The notes below the pieces were generated by a model. The model saw only the letters and a program-made list of their open reading frames with translations. It was not told where the DNA came from and did not search any database. The position numbers and the translations under genes were made by a program. A stretch of 64,000 bases of DNA from Haloarcula hispanica ATCC 33960 (GTDB lineage Archaea; Halobacteriota; Halobacteria; Halobacteriales; Haloarculaceae), in the NCBI RefSeq assembly GCF_000223905.1, contig NC_015948.1, forward strand, positions 434,001-498,000, given 5' to 3'. Of this stretch, positions 29,318 to 37,982 are shown one piece after another (within the stretch, counting starts at the first letter, position 1; every line of letters starts with the position of its first letter).

Positions 29318-31651
29318 TCACTCGATAGTGACGTTGCCGCCGTCGTACACTGTCCGTTCTGTGACTTCGACAGTCGTTTCACTTCCGCTATCGGTCGTCA
29401 CGGTGTACGTCCCGGGGTTTGCGACGGTAACAGTGAACTCACCGTTGCGGTCGGCTGTCGTCTGGCGCTCGTAGTCGACCTCTCTGTCCGAGACACCGAC
29501 TGTCGTTACGACCGAGACGGTCGAATTCGGGGCTGCAGTCCCCCGAATCTCTCCACCGGGAACGACCGCGAACGCCTTGTGGCTCCCGTCTCCGCTCGTG
29601 AAGAGCAGTCGGTAGCGGGCCAGTCCGTCCACATCGCCGTTCTGGCTTCCGAAGTGCTGGTGTAGTCGAGCGTACATTGTGCTCGGTTCCTCCAGTTCCA
29701 TCTCTGTCGTTACGACGTATCCGACTCGACCGGAAATCCGATTGTGGGCCTCATCAGGGTCCGTTGCTGCGACAAACGGACCGTAATTCTGGCGGGCGTA
29801 GCCGTAGCTCCGTGACTCACCGTTGACGAAGTAGTTGTACACGCGGTTCTGTCCCCAGCGGCTGAGGACGTAGTTTTCGGGGTATTCGAGCCCGCGATCG
29901 GCGGCGTCTGCCTCGATTGCAGTCGCCGCGTCGTATGTCCCGTCCTCGACGAGCACCTGACTCGTCTTCACCGGCACCTGCACCATCCCGAGGGCCCCGA
30001 ACAACAGGAACAGTACGACCAGCGATGCAACTGCCCGGCTGTCGGGAACGAGTACGTCTCGAAGGTCGCTGTCGCCAGTCGTCAGCACCGGTCGGGCGAG
30101 ATCGACCCACGAGGCGGCCCAGACGAACGCGAGGCCGGCGAACAGCGCGAGAAACGGGGCCAGTTCCCCGACGAAGCGGGCCTGAATCACGGAAAGAGCT
30201 AGCAGTACCCAGGCATAGCTACTGGCGACGAGCCAGCCGCTCCGGTCGTTCCGAGCGAGGTCGATGCCCCACACCATCGCCGGGAGTGCCAGGAACAGTG
30301 TCAGGCCGAGCAGGAACAGGAAGCCGAAGGCGTCTGCGCTGAACAGTCCGTACGTCTCGGCGATCGCGTCGGACCGAAACAGCGTATCGAGCCGCCTGTC
30401 GAACGTGGCCCACTGTTCTGTGAAGCCGAAACGAAAGACGAGGATGGTGACGATGCCAAGCCCGAGATCGACCACAGCCAGTTGTCTGGCAGTGCCACCG
30501 AATCGCCTGGCCGCTTCTGCTGTCGCGATGACGACGACAGTGCCCAGCGTCAGCAGTGCTGGCGTGCTAGCGACGAGCGCAGTCTGCCAGCCGGTGACAG
30601 TATGAACACTCCAGGCGAGTATCGCGCCGAGGCTAACGCCGGCAAGGACCGGCGCGTTCCTGACCAGTGCCGACCGGTCGTTTGAGCCATCCAGCAGTGT
30701 CTGTCCAAGCACCACCAGACAGACCGGCAGGACAAGCAATGGCCCGGCTTCCCACGCAAGTACCTGTCCGGCAATCCCGACACCGATACCGACCGCGGCG
30801 ATCCACGGCTGTGGTCGACGAAGCGACGTTCGGCTCGTGGCCGTCGTTAGCGCGACCACGAGTGCAAGCGCGGTGAGTCCCAGCCAGGGATAGTCGAAGG
30901 CGTGGTGATCTGCGAAACCCAGGCTCGTCCGAAAGGCGTGGCCGGGAATAAATGCCAGGAAGAGGACCGATGCGAGACCGACACGCCGATCGCTGGACAC
31001 CCGCACCGCGAGTAGATAGAGCAGGACGCCCGTGACGAGTGCCGACACGACCGGATACCAGGCGAGAACGTGGCCAATAACTGCTTTGCTCCCGCCGAAG
31101 AGGCTGGCGACCCACCAGAGCGTCGCGATCGTGAGTGGCTCCCCGTTGGTTACTACATCCGGAATCACGGAGAGCGCTCCGAAATCGGCCGCGCCGCCGG
31201 CGTTGGCCGCGACCTGCTCGACGTGATACCTGTAGTAATACGGATCGTTACTCGACAAGACGATGTCGTCGCCGCGGTAGATCGACCCGATGACGTACGT
31301 TCGGGCGACAAACACGACCGCTAGAGCAGCGACGAGCAGGCCAGTTGCTCGCGCGTCGAAATCAAACCGCAGCGCGTCACCGAGAGCCGTCCCGCTCTCG
31401 CTGTCGCTGCCGACCCCGGATTTGCCGTCGAGTGCGGCCCGCACGGCGTCGGGATCAGCGACGCGGTACTCGTCACCGTCTTTCTCGACGATGCCCGCGG
31501 AGACGAGTTCACCGAACTGGCCCGAATCGATGGGAATGTCGTCAAACGTCCAGCCGTCCTGTTCGTCGTCGACGGCCAGAACCGCCGCTGTCGCGTCTCG
31601 TAGCTCGGGCCGGTCATCGAGTACCGCTCCCGCCCCGGGCGTATCGCTCAT
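29318..31651 (-). CDS. aglB: Oligosaccharyltransferase AglB/STT3 family, with N-terminal extension and altered WWDYG region
   Basis: STT3 proteins move a glycan from dolichol phosphate to Asn of exported proteins. This 777-residue protein has a soluble N-terminal domain of about 95 residues resembling a small winged helix (SGQFGELVSAGIVEKDGDEY), then about 11-13 helices. The first external loop carries NDPYYYRYH (D136) and a later loop FADHHAFDYPW (D248-H-H), as in AglB. Where WWDYG is expected, the sequence is LSRWGQNRVYNY (residues 597-608). The C-terminal domain ends with a beta-sandwich-like region. Whether it is the housekeeping AglB or a divergent paralog cannot be decided here. Confidence 0.85.
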   Translation of the reverse strand: MSDTPGAGAVLDDRPELRDATAAVLAVDDEQDGWTFDDIPIDSGQFGELVSAGIVEKDGDEYRVADPDAVRAALDGKSGVGSDSESGTALGDALRFDFDARATGLLVAALAVVFVARTYVIGSIYRGDDIVLSSNDPYYYRYHVEQVAANAGGAADFGALSVIPDVVTNGEPLTIATLWWVASLFGGSKAVIGHVLAWYPVVSALVTGVLLYLLAVRVSSDRRVGLASVLFLAFIPGHAFRTSLGFADHHAFDYPWLGLTALALVVALTTATSRTSLRRPQPWIAAVGIGVGIAGQVLAWEAGPLLVLPVCLVVLGQTLLDGSNDRSALVRNAPVLAGVSLGAILAWSVHTVTGWQTALVASTPALLTLGTVVVIATAEAARRFGGTARQLAVVDLGLGIVTILVFRFGFTEQWATFDRRLDTLFRSDAIAETYGLFSADAFGFLFLLGLTLFLALPAMVWGIDLARNDRSGWLVASSYAWVLLALSVIQARFVGELAPFLALFAGLAFVWAASWVDLARPVLTTGDSDLRDVLVPDSRAVASLVVLFLLFGALGMVQVPVKTSQVLVEDGTYDAATAIEADAADRGLEYPENYVLSRWGQNRVYNYFVNGESRSYGYARQNYGPFVAATDPDEAHNRISGRVGYVVTTEMELEEPSTMYARLHQHFGSQNGDVDGLARYRLLFTSGDGSHKAFAVVPGGEIRGTAAPNSTVSVVTTVGVSDREVDYERQTTADRNGEFTVTVANPGTYTVTTDSGSETTVEVTERTVYDGGNVTIE

Positions 31652-31699
31652 GTATCTTCTCTTTCCGGTCTGGCGAATAAATCCATCGGGACTCGCCGT

Positions 31700-32695
31700 C
31701 TACGTGTTTGCCGACTCTAGCGCCGCTCGAATCGCCGATTCTACGTCGTGTTCCGGCGTCCAGCCCAGTACGTCCGTCGTTCGGCCGGTGTCGACCGGGA
31801 ACGAATCGACGAGCGTCTCGTCGTCGCCACGCGGGTTCTCGACCAGTTCCACGTCGGCATCAATGTCGGCGGCCGAGGCGGCGATATCCTCGACGAGTTT
31901 GGCGACGGTGTGAACGCCCGGGTCTTCGTCGCTGGCGATCTCGTATTTCTCGACGCCGGTCTCGCCGCGGTCCAGTTGCTCCAGTAGCCGTTCGCAACTG
32001 TCGACGTACGCCCGGGCCACGTCCTTGACGTGAATGAAGTTCCGGGACTGCGTCCCTGGCTCGTAGACGGTCAGCGTCTCGCCGGCGAGCGCGCGGTTCA
32101 CGAAGAAGTTGATGACAGTCCCCTTTGAGACGGTTTGACCGTCTATCTCGTGACTGCCGTAGAGGTTCGAGATCATGAACTGGTGGGCCGGGAACGTGCC
32201 GTCGGCGTACGTCTCGATGTCACGCTCGTTGAGCAGTTTCGTCCGCCCGTACCAGTTCAGCGGGTCTCGGGGGTGGTCGACTGTAATCGGGAACTCCTGT
32301 GGGTCGCCGATGACGGCCATCGAGAACGGGAAAATCAGCGCTGCGCCAGTCTTCCGACAGAACCAGGCGACGTTGTCGGTTCCCTGGACGTTGACCTCGT
32401 AGGCAAGGTCCTGTTTCTCCTCACAGTCGTCAACTCCCGACACCGCGGCGAGGTGCATCACAACGTCGGCCCCGTCTAGCGCCGCCTCCAGACGGTCTCG
32501 GTTCCGGATGTCGACGTGTTCGATGTCGACATCGCCGACTGACCGCACGGTACCGCGATAGAAGTTGTCGATGGCAGTTATCTCCCAGTCGGGGTGGGCC
32601 TGCTGTAGCTCGTAGATGACGCGGCTGCCGATGTAGCCCGCACCGCCGGTGACGGCGATGTGAGGTGTGTTGTCTGTGGGTTCTGTCTCAGGCAT
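31700..32695 (-). CDS. NAD-dependent nucleotide-sugar epimerase/dehydratase (extended SDR)
   Basis: A 331-residue extended SDR. The N-terminal NAD motif is VTGGAGYIGSRVIY. The catalytic Ser is in FPFSMAVIG and the Tyr/Lys pair in NWYGRTK, the normal SDR set. Substrate-side features include FVNRALAGETLTVYEPGTQSR. It overlaps the preceding epimerase gene by 8 bp and precedes aglB by 48 bp. The exact reaction (4-epimerase or dehydratase on a UDP- or dTDP-sugar) cannot be read from sequence. Its place in the operon indicates supply of a sugar for the surface glycan. Confidence 0.88.
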   Translation of the reverse strand: MPETEPTDNTPHIAVTGGAGYIGSRVIYELQQAHPDWEITAIDNFYRGTVRSVGDVDIEHVDIRNRDRLEAALDGADVVMHLAAVSGVDDCEEKQDLAYEVNVQGTDNVAWFCRKTGAALIFPFSMAVIGDPQEFPITVDHPRDPLNWYGRTKLLNERDIETYADGTFPAHQFMISNLYGSHEIDGQTVSKGTVINFFVNRALAGETLTVYEPGTQSRNFIHVKDVARAYVDSCERLLEQLDRGETGVEKYEIASDEDPGVHTVAKLVEDIAASAADIDADVELVENPRGDDETLVDSFPVDTGRTTDVLGWTPEHDVESAIRAALESANT

Positions 32696-33620
32696 TGGTG
32701 GTGAATTTCTCCGCGAGGTCGCGGACGCCCTCGCGGAGCGTCCACGATGGTTCGAAGCCGGTCCCGCTCAGTCGGTCGAAGTTGACGTGATACGACGGAC
32801 CGGGATGCTCGTCTTCGAGGTAGGTCACGTCGACTGGAGCGACCTCGTCCGCGACGATGTCTGCAATCTCCGAAATCTGGTAATTCGATTCCATCGACCC
32901 GACGTTGTACACCGGTTCGTCCCAGGACTTGGGATCGCACACCGCCTCCGCGTAGGCGCGGGCAGCGTCCTGAACGTGGATGAACGGCCGCCAGTTCGAG
33001 CCGTCGCCGTAGACGGTGAGCGGGCGGTCGGTGAGCGCGCGGAACACGAAGTAGTTCACGACGAGGTTGAACCGGATGCCCGGCGAGTGGCCGAAGTTGG
33101 TAGCCATTCGCAGGGCGGTGCCAGTCATATCGAACTCCTCGCAGTACTCCTGCAGTAGCGTCTCGGACTGCAGTTTCGTCTCTGCGTAAGGGTTGATGGG
33201 ATCCGGGTCGACCGTCTCGTCGATGTCGGTGCTGGTCGCGCGGCCGTAGACGTTACACGAAGAGGCGAAGACGACGTGGTCGACGCCGAGTTTGCCGGCC
33301 GCGGTCAGGACGTTCTCGGTGCCGTCGTAGTTGATGGCGAACGTCTCGTCGCGGCGTTCGTGGGTGCTCGATGCACCCGTGATAGCCGCGAGGTGGATGA
33401 CGCGGTCGACGCCGCGCATGGCGCTCTCCACGTCGCCGTACTCGCGGACATCGCCACGGCGGAACGCGAGGCCGTCGCCGAGCGTCCCCAGCAGCGCCCG
33501 CGGCGACCCCGAGGACAGGTCGTCGAAGACGACGATGTCGTCGACGCGGTCGTCCTCTCGGAGCAGTGGAATCAGCGCGCTGCCGATGTAGCCACAGGCC
33601 CCGGTGACCAGCACGTCCAT
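32688..33620 (-). CDS. NAD-dependent nucleotide-sugar epimerase (UDP-glucose 4-epimerase-like)
   Basis: A 310-residue extended SDR with VTGACGYIGSALIPLL at the N-terminus, catalytic VFASSCNVYG and INPYAETKLQSE (YxxxK). The substrate loop near residues 170-210 includes FGHSPGIRFNLVVNYFVFRA, followed by LTVYGDGSNWRPFIHVQDAARAY. These fit the GalE/RmlB-like group. It starts 2 bp downstream of the sulfoquinovose-synthase-like gene's stop and overlaps the next epimerase gene, so the three are cotranscribed. Confidence 0.88.
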   Translation of the reverse strand: MDVLVTGACGYIGSALIPLLREDDRVDDIVVFDDLSSGSPRALLGTLGDGLAFRRGDVREYGDVESAMRGVDRVIHLAAITGASSTHERRDETFAINYDGTENVLTAAGKLGVDHVVFASSCNVYGRATSTDIDETVDPDPINPYAETKLQSETLLQEYCEEFDMTGTALRMATNFGHSPGIRFNLVVNYFVFRALTDRPLTVYGDGSNWRPFIHVQDAARAYAEAVCDPKSWDEPVYNVGSMESNYQISEIADIVADEVAPVDVTYLEDEHPGPSYHVNFDRLSGTGFEPSWTLREGVRDLAEKFTTNA

Positions 33621-33622
33621 CG

Positions 33623-34795
33623 TCAGTCCTCGCTCAGGACGCCCGGCAGGAACCGGTCCTCGTGGGCTTCGATGGTGTCGGCGTACCGCGTCAGCGTCTC
33701 GAAGATGTCGCCGACGCCGTCCTCGAAGGACTGGGACTGGCCGCCGATGAGGTCGTCGTAGCGGTCGTTCTCGATCTCCATCTTGTGGGTCTCGTCCTCG
33801 TCGCGGGGGTTCTCGAAGTGCTCGACGTCGACGTCGAGGTCGTACTCGCCGCCCACGTCGGCAATCGTCTCGGCGATTTCGACGATGCTGATGGCGCGCG
33901 TGACCTGGTTGTACACCGTCAGACCCTCGGGGCGCTCGTCGGGGTCAGTCAGGGCCACTTCGGCCAGCCCTTCGACGGCGTCCTCTAGCGAGATGAACGG
34001 CTTGCGCTGTTCGCCCTTGCCGTAGACGGTGACGGGGTAGCCCGCGACGGCCTGCGCACAGAAGCGGTGCGTGACCGTGCCGAAGTAGTAATCGAAGTCG
34101 AAGCGGGTCTTGAGCCGGTCGTCCTCGCGGGTCTCCTCGGTCTCTGTCCCGTAGACGATGGCCGTGCGAACGTCCGAAATCGGGATGTCGAACTGCGTGT
34201 GGGCCAGGCGCATGTTCTGTGCGTCGAAGCCCTTCGTCGCGTGGTACCAGCTCCCGCCCATGTTGGGGAACGGCACGTCGTCGCGCTCGCCCTGGTTCTC
34301 CATCGTCGCGCCGCCTTCCGGAATCGGGAACTCCGGCGCGCCGTAGACGCCTGTCGTCGTTGTCTCGACGAAGTGGGTGTCCGTGAGGTCGTGTTCCTCG
34401 AGCCCCCACAGGAGGTTCCGCGTCGCCTGGAGGTTGTTGTGCTGGGTGTAGTTCGCCCGCTCGCCGTTGATCTGGGAGTACGGCGCGGAGGGCTGGGCGG
34501 CGGTGTGGACGACGACCTCGGGTTCGTGGACCGTCAGCAGTTCGTCGACGAAGGACTTCTCGGCGAGGTCGCCCTCGACGAAGGAGAGGTTCGTCAGCCC
34601 GTGGACCTCGCGAGCCGCGTCGAGGCGTTCGTCGATACTGGCGACCGGTGTCGCGCTCGTCGCGCCGACGTCCTCGACCCACTCTCTTCGGGCGAAGTTG
34701 TCGACAAGCAGCACTCGGTCGTCCGTTCGGTCCGCGATTCGCAGTGCGGCCGGCCACCCGACGTAGCCGTCGCCGCCAGTGATGAGGATGGTCAT
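33623..34795 (-). CDS. UDP-sulfoquinovose synthase-like (SQD1/Agl3) enzyme
   Basis: SQD1 and archaeal Agl3 add sulfite to a UDP-glucose intermediate, giving UDP-sulfoquinovose. This 390-residue SDR shares the family's layout: GGDGYVGWPAALRIA at the N-terminus, a long insertion ending in an AAQPSAPYSQING loop, and catalytic TTTTGVYG (Thr145-148) with Y184-HAT-K188. Also present are FDYYFGTVTHRFCAQAVAGY and LTVYGKGEQRKPF-like VTVYGKGEQRKPFISLEDA. These positions correspond closely to Thr145/Tyr182/Lys186 reported for the plant enzyme (from memory). It is the first gene of the operon leading to aglB. A sulfonated sugar in the N-glycan is therefore likely. Confidence 0.82.
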   Translation of the reverse strand: MTILITGGDGYVGWPAALRIADRTDDRVLLVDNFARREWVEDVGATSATPVASIDERLDAAREVHGLTNLSFVEGDLAEKSFVDELLTVHEPEVVVHTAAQPSAPYSQINGERANYTQHNNLQATRNLLWGLEEHDLTDTHFVETTTTGVYGAPEFPIPEGGATMENQGERDDVPFPNMGGSWYHATKGFDAQNMRLAHTQFDIPISDVRTAIVYGTETEETREDDRLKTRFDFDYYFGTVTHRFCAQAVAGYPVTVYGKGEQRKPFISLEDAVEGLAEVALTDPDERPEGLTVYNQVTRAISIVEIAETIADVGGEYDLDVDVEHFENPRDEDETHKMEIENDRYDDLIGGQSQSFEDGVGDIFETLTRYADTIEAHEDRFLPGVLSED

Positions 34796-34918
34796 AGTTA
34801 CTCAGTTAGTGAGTAACTGCGACGCGTAATCAATCTTCTGTTCAGTTGCCTGCTAGTCTCGTACAGCCTGACTACTCATGAAACACGTATTCGTCCTCAA
34901 AACAGCACTGTTCACCCG

Positions 34919-35380
34919 CTACTGGGTGATATCGAACTGCTCGAAGTATTCCGTGACGTACTGGTTCGCGTCTGCCGGAACCTCTGTGACGATGCGATAC
35001 GAGTCGTGCTGGTCGTCGAGTGCTATTTCGGCCCCGTTGTCGGGGACGGCTCGATACACAATTGGTACCGTGTGCCGGGAGTCGACGCCATCAACTGAAG
35101 AAACGTCCCAGAAGTGTTCGCTGACACCGAGCTGTTCCGTCGCAACCGATGTGAGGCCAAGCTCCTCTCGGGCGATGCGCGCCGCCGCGTCGTCCAGTCG
35201 CTCCCCCTTGCAGAGGCGACTCCCCGGCCAGAACCACTCGCCTTTGGCTGGCTCGTTCTGACGTCGTGTGAGTACGATTCCGTCCTCGTACTCGACGACG
35301 AGGTCGACACAGGGCTGGGGCATGTTGTCGAGACAGGTGGCGAACGTCTCCGTCGGAATGCGTTCGTCGTGGCGGTCCAT
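34919..35380 (-). CDS. NUDIX hydrolase, GDP-mannose mannosyl hydrolase-like
   Basis: A 153-residue NUDIX protein, start at MDRHDERIPTETFATCL (35380). The NUDIX box reads GSRLCKGERLDDAAARIAREELGL: the metal-binding REEL core is intact and the first Gly of GX5E is Ser. The preceding VLTRRQNEPAKGEWFWPGSRL matches the GDP-mannose/glucose hydrolase and related subfamily in haloarchaea. It may remove or recycle nucleotide sugars next to the glycan operon, or be a general NTP-sanitising enzyme. It diverges from tRNA-Pro. Confidence 0.82.
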   Translation of the reverse strand: MDRHDERIPTETFATCLDNMPQPCVDLVVEYEDGIVLTRRQNEPAKGEWFWPGSRLCKGERLDDAAARIAREELGLTSVATEQLGVSEHFWDVSSVDGVDSRHTVPIVYRAVPDNGAEIALDDQHDSYRIVTEVPADANQYVTEYFEQFDITQ

Positions 35381-35435
35381 ACCTCCCGCTTGCGGGCCGC
35401 CGGTGAAACCGCTCCGCTTCTCGCTGTTTCGCAAC

Positions 35436-35445
35436 CGTTAAAAAC
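35436..35445 (+). promoter_or_regulatory. TATA-like element of tRNA-Pro
   Basis: CGTTAAAAAC lies 32-41 bp upstream of the tRNA 5' end, the expected place for an archaeal TATA box. Confidence 0.45.
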
Positions 35446-35476
35446 GACCCTGTCTTCTATCCGATTGCTATCGCAC

Positions 35477-35549
35477 GGGCCGGTGGGGTAGCCTGGTATC
35501 CTTCGGCCTTCGGGTGGCCGTAACCGCGATTCGAATTCGCGCCGGCCCA
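35477..35549 (+). tRNA. tRNA-Pro (anticodon CGG)
   Basis: The 73 bases fold as a complete tRNA. The acceptor stem GGGCCGG pairs with CCGGCCC, with discriminator A. The D-arm lies at 35486-35503, and the anticodon stem CGGCC/GGCCG encloses loop TTCGGGT, giving CGG flanked by U33 and G37. The variable loop is four bases (TAAC), and the T-stem CGCGA/TCGCG encloses TTCGAAT. It decodes the proline codon CCG. No intron is visible and CCA is not encoded. Confidence 0.95.
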
Positions 35550-35582
35550 TTTCTATCGCAACGCAATCACGAGGAGCGACAG
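35530..35582 (+). repeat. 3' end of tRNA-Pro plus flank, copy 1 of a direct repeat (att-like)
   Basis: Begins TTCGAATTCGCGCCGGCCC within the tRNA T-arm and acceptor stem. The sequence recurs 140 bp downstream at 35670-35720 with two single-base insertions in the tRNA-derived part, and a second shared block, GAGGAGCGACAG, at the far end. Confidence 0.6.
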
Positions 35583-35669
35583 CGACGAGTGTCCGTTGTG
35601 AGGAAATGGCTCCGAGAATTCGAGCAGGGAAGTCGCAGCGCGAACGAAATGAGCGACCGTCTTCCCGTG

Positions 35670-35720
35670 TTCGACATTCGCGCCGGCCCCATTTTTCGAC
35701 TTCCTACTGAGGAGCAACAG
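35670..35720 (+). repeat. Partial copy of the tRNA-Pro 3' end, copy 2 (att-like remnant)
   Basis: TTCGACATTCGCGCCGGCCCC repeats the tRNA 3' end (14 bases ATTCGCGCCGGCCC identical), and GAGGAGCAACAG repeats the downstream block with one mismatch. No tRNA 5' half accompanies it, so it is not a second gene. Such a partial 3' copy is the usual trace of an element that inserted at a tRNA gene; here only about 120 bp of non-coding DNA separates the copies. Confidence 0.58.
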
Positions 35721-35742
35721 AACCGTCTCTCCGCATCGACTG

Positions 35743-37263
35743 TCACCCACCGCTCTGGCCCCGGGTGACTTCGTACGCCTGCCCGCGGAACCGGAACCGC
35801 CGACGACTTGTATCGTACCCGAGTACGCCGTCCACAGCATGCTCGTCGGTTTCGACGACGACGCGGCTCACATCGTCGGTCAGGAACGGGATGGCGTTGC
35901 GAAGCCCGCCGTCGGACATAGCGAACCGACCGTGTGCCATCACCTGTTCGGCAATGACCCGCTCGCTCGCGTTGTCAGTGCGAGTCAGCGTGAACGTCGC
36001 GTCGGCCGGCCGTTCGCCGTCGCCGTGGCGGTCGGTCGTCACCCTAACGGTATCGCCGTCGCGCGCCGTCGGCACGCCGTCAGTCGGGGTCACTGCAGCA
36101 CGGTCACCGACTAGCGCAACCAGAGCAGCACTCTCGTTCGTCGCGTGGCCGTAGCCAGCAACGATGGCGTACTCGCCGCCGCCGAGATAGCCCTGTGTGA
36201 GACCATCACAATGGCAGTCGCCGGTACCACAACCGACAGCTGGTCCGTTAAACGCCCGGAGGCCCCACTGCTCCTGACTGCCCGGTTTTAGGAGCCGACA
36301 GTCGGCGGTGTGGGCTGCTGGTGCGACGTGAAACCACTCGCCGTCGACGAGCTTGTAGAGGTCCCAGTGGCCGCATTGCAGTCGCTCGTGGCTGTTGTTG
36401 ACCATCTCGAAGCCGACTTGCGTATCTAGTTCCGCGCGTTCGGTACTGGGCCGAACAAAGGCTGGGGTCGTCCTGTCGGCGTCGTGGAACCACTGGACGT
36501 CGCCGTCGCCGGGAAGCGCCGGAAGCGAGCGGCCGGCGAACCGGGAATCGGTTTCCGGACCGGGACTTCGCGTGTCCCAGACGGAGACCGAGAGGGACCC
36601 GGCCTGACCGCGGAACTCGTAGGTGCCGGTCGGCCGCCCGGACTGGCCCGGTTCGCCGACGAGGGCGTACTCCAGCTTGACCCGTTCACCGGGATTTAGC
36701 CGGTACGTCTCTGGCATCCACGGGCCGACGTCGTCGACGCGCCAGTATCCCTCGTCTGTTCGGCCGAGTGAGGGCACTTCGTCGGCGAGGTCGTTGTTGT
36801 CCGTGGGTGCGAGATGGAGGCGCGCTTCGTGGTCGTAGCCGCTGGGTTGGCGGCTGTGTGTCTGTCCGACTCCTGGAATCCACTTGACCCTGAACGTGTT
36901 CTCGAACTCGTTGCTGTTCTGGAGCCAGCCCCGAAGCGTGGCCGGATGGTCGTCGGTCGCCGTCTGGTCGAACCAGAGCCCGACTCGCGCCCTGTCGGCG
37001 GTGTGGAGCCCTGGCGAACTGAGGGCATAGGTTCGCGGCCCGGTTTCCAGTTCGATGACGGTCGTCGGATTCTCGGGTCGGGGCGGGTCTCCGCTATCTG
37101 TCGGCGTCTCTGTCCCGCTGTCGTTCGCGTCGGTTGGTGACTGTGTCGGGCGTGGTGCGGGCGTTACGTCTGCGGTCTCGTCTGAGCCGAGGGTGCCGAA
37201 CGAACAGCCGGCGAGTCCGGCCAGCACACCCGGGACCGACGCGAGGAGGGCACGTCTGCGCAT
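35743..37263 (-). CDS. Secreted lipoprotein with a cysteine-rich centre, unknown function
   Basis: A 506-residue protein with an exported-lipoprotein N-terminus (MRRRALLASVPGVLAGLAGC, lipobox Cys at 20), a Thr/Pro-rich linker to about residue 65, and strand-rich domains after that. A cluster of cysteines lies in the centre (LQCGHWDLYKL, HTADCRLL, then VGCGTGDCHCDG). Similar words, WDLYKLVDGEWFHVAP, point to an Ig-like or immunoglobulin-type module, but I assign no family. It is divergent from trmY. Its 3' end lies 23 bp from the tRNA-Pro remnant copy. Confidence 0.68.
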   Translation of the reverse strand: MRRRALLASVPGVLAGLAGCSFGTLGSDETADVTPAPRPTQSPTDANDSGTETPTDSGDPPRPENPTTVIELETGPRTYALSSPGLHTADRARVGLWFDQTATDDHPATLRGWLQNSNEFENTFRVKWIPGVGQTHSRQPSGYDHEARLHLAPTDNNDLADEVPSLGRTDEGYWRVDDVGPWMPETYRLNPGERVKLEYALVGEPGQSGRPTGTYEFRGQAGSLSVSVWDTRSPGPETDSRFAGRSLPALPGDGDVQWFHDADRTTPAFVRPSTERAELDTQVGFEMVNNSHERLQCGHWDLYKLVDGEWFHVAPAAHTADCRLLKPGSQEQWGLRAFNGPAVGCGTGDCHCDGLTQGYLGGGEYAIVAGYGHATNESAALVALVGDRAAVTPTDGVPTARDGDTVRVTTDRHGDGERPADATFTLTRTDNASERVIAEQVMAHGRFAMSDGGLRNAIPFLTDDVSRVVVETDEHAVDGVLGYDTSRRRFRFRGQAYEVTRGQSGG

Positions 37264-37385
37264 AGTCCGCGATTCGTCGCACCCGGTAAACCCTTTCTGG
37301 ACGCTCAGACGGCGTTTGTAGCGTCTTTCGTATCGGTACTGACAGCAGTCGACGGACGTAAATCGCCGTGGAGTGACGGCTCAGT

Positions 37386-37982
37386 ATGCGCCAGTTCGTC
37401 ATCATCGGCCACGACGCCCCGACGACGCCGGAGTTCTCTCTCGACGACCTGGCCGGCGCGGCCGGCCGGCTCGACGTGCTCTGTCGGTGTGTCACCAGCG
37501 CGTTCTTCCTGAGCCACGCCATCCGCGAGGACGTTCGGGTCCATCTGATCCTGGCGGACGAGTACACCGTCACGTTCGAGGGGAGCGACCTCCGCCGACT
37601 GAACCCGGACGAACGGTCCACGGCGGCGCTGATCCGCAAGGCGCTGGAAGAGCGTGAGGAAGCTATCGGCCACATCCCAGTCGAGACCTCGCCGGGCGTG
37701 TCGCTCACGCGACGGGGGTTCGAGGGGACGCTCGACGACGCGGCGAGCCGCGGAACCGTCGTCCAGTTGCACGAGGACGGCGACCCCATCGTCGACGTTG
37801 CACCGCCGTCGGACCCGGTGTTCGTCCTCTCGGACCATCACGACTTCCGGGACGAGGAAGCGACGCTGCTGGCCGACCGCGCGGACGAGCGCGTCTCGCT
37901 CGGGCCGAAGGCCCTCCACGCTGACCACTCGATCACGGTCGCGCACAACTACCTCGATACGGACGGGTTCGAGCAGTACTGA
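37386..37982 (+). CDS. trmY: tRNA (pseudouridine-54-N1)-methyltransferase TrmY
   Basis: Methylates N1 of pseudouridine at tRNA position 54, giving m1-psi54, which replaces the T of bacterial tRNAs. The 198-residue protein starts [21 protein letters not shown] and belongs to the SPOUT superfamily. The region [20 protein letters not shown] and the C-terminal knot with [10 protein letters not shown] and [20 protein letters not shown] are family-typical (the latter helps bind SAM). Pus10 at 5498-6775 makes its substrate. Confidence 0.95.
   Translation: MRQFVIIGHDAPTTPEFSLDDLAGAAGRLDVLCRCVTSAFFLSHAIREDVRVHLILADEYTVTFEGSDLRRLNPDERSTAALIRKALEEREEAIGHIPVETSPGVSLTRRGFEGTLDDAASRGTVVQLHEDGDPIVDVAPPSDPVFVLSDHHDFRDEEATLLADRADERVSLGPKALHADHSITVAHNYLDTDGFEQY

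Noticed and set aside
35620-35692. A second tRNA gene overlapping the partial copy
   Set aside because: Only the T-arm/acceptor 3' half is present; no matching 5' acceptor strand, D-arm or anticodon arm.
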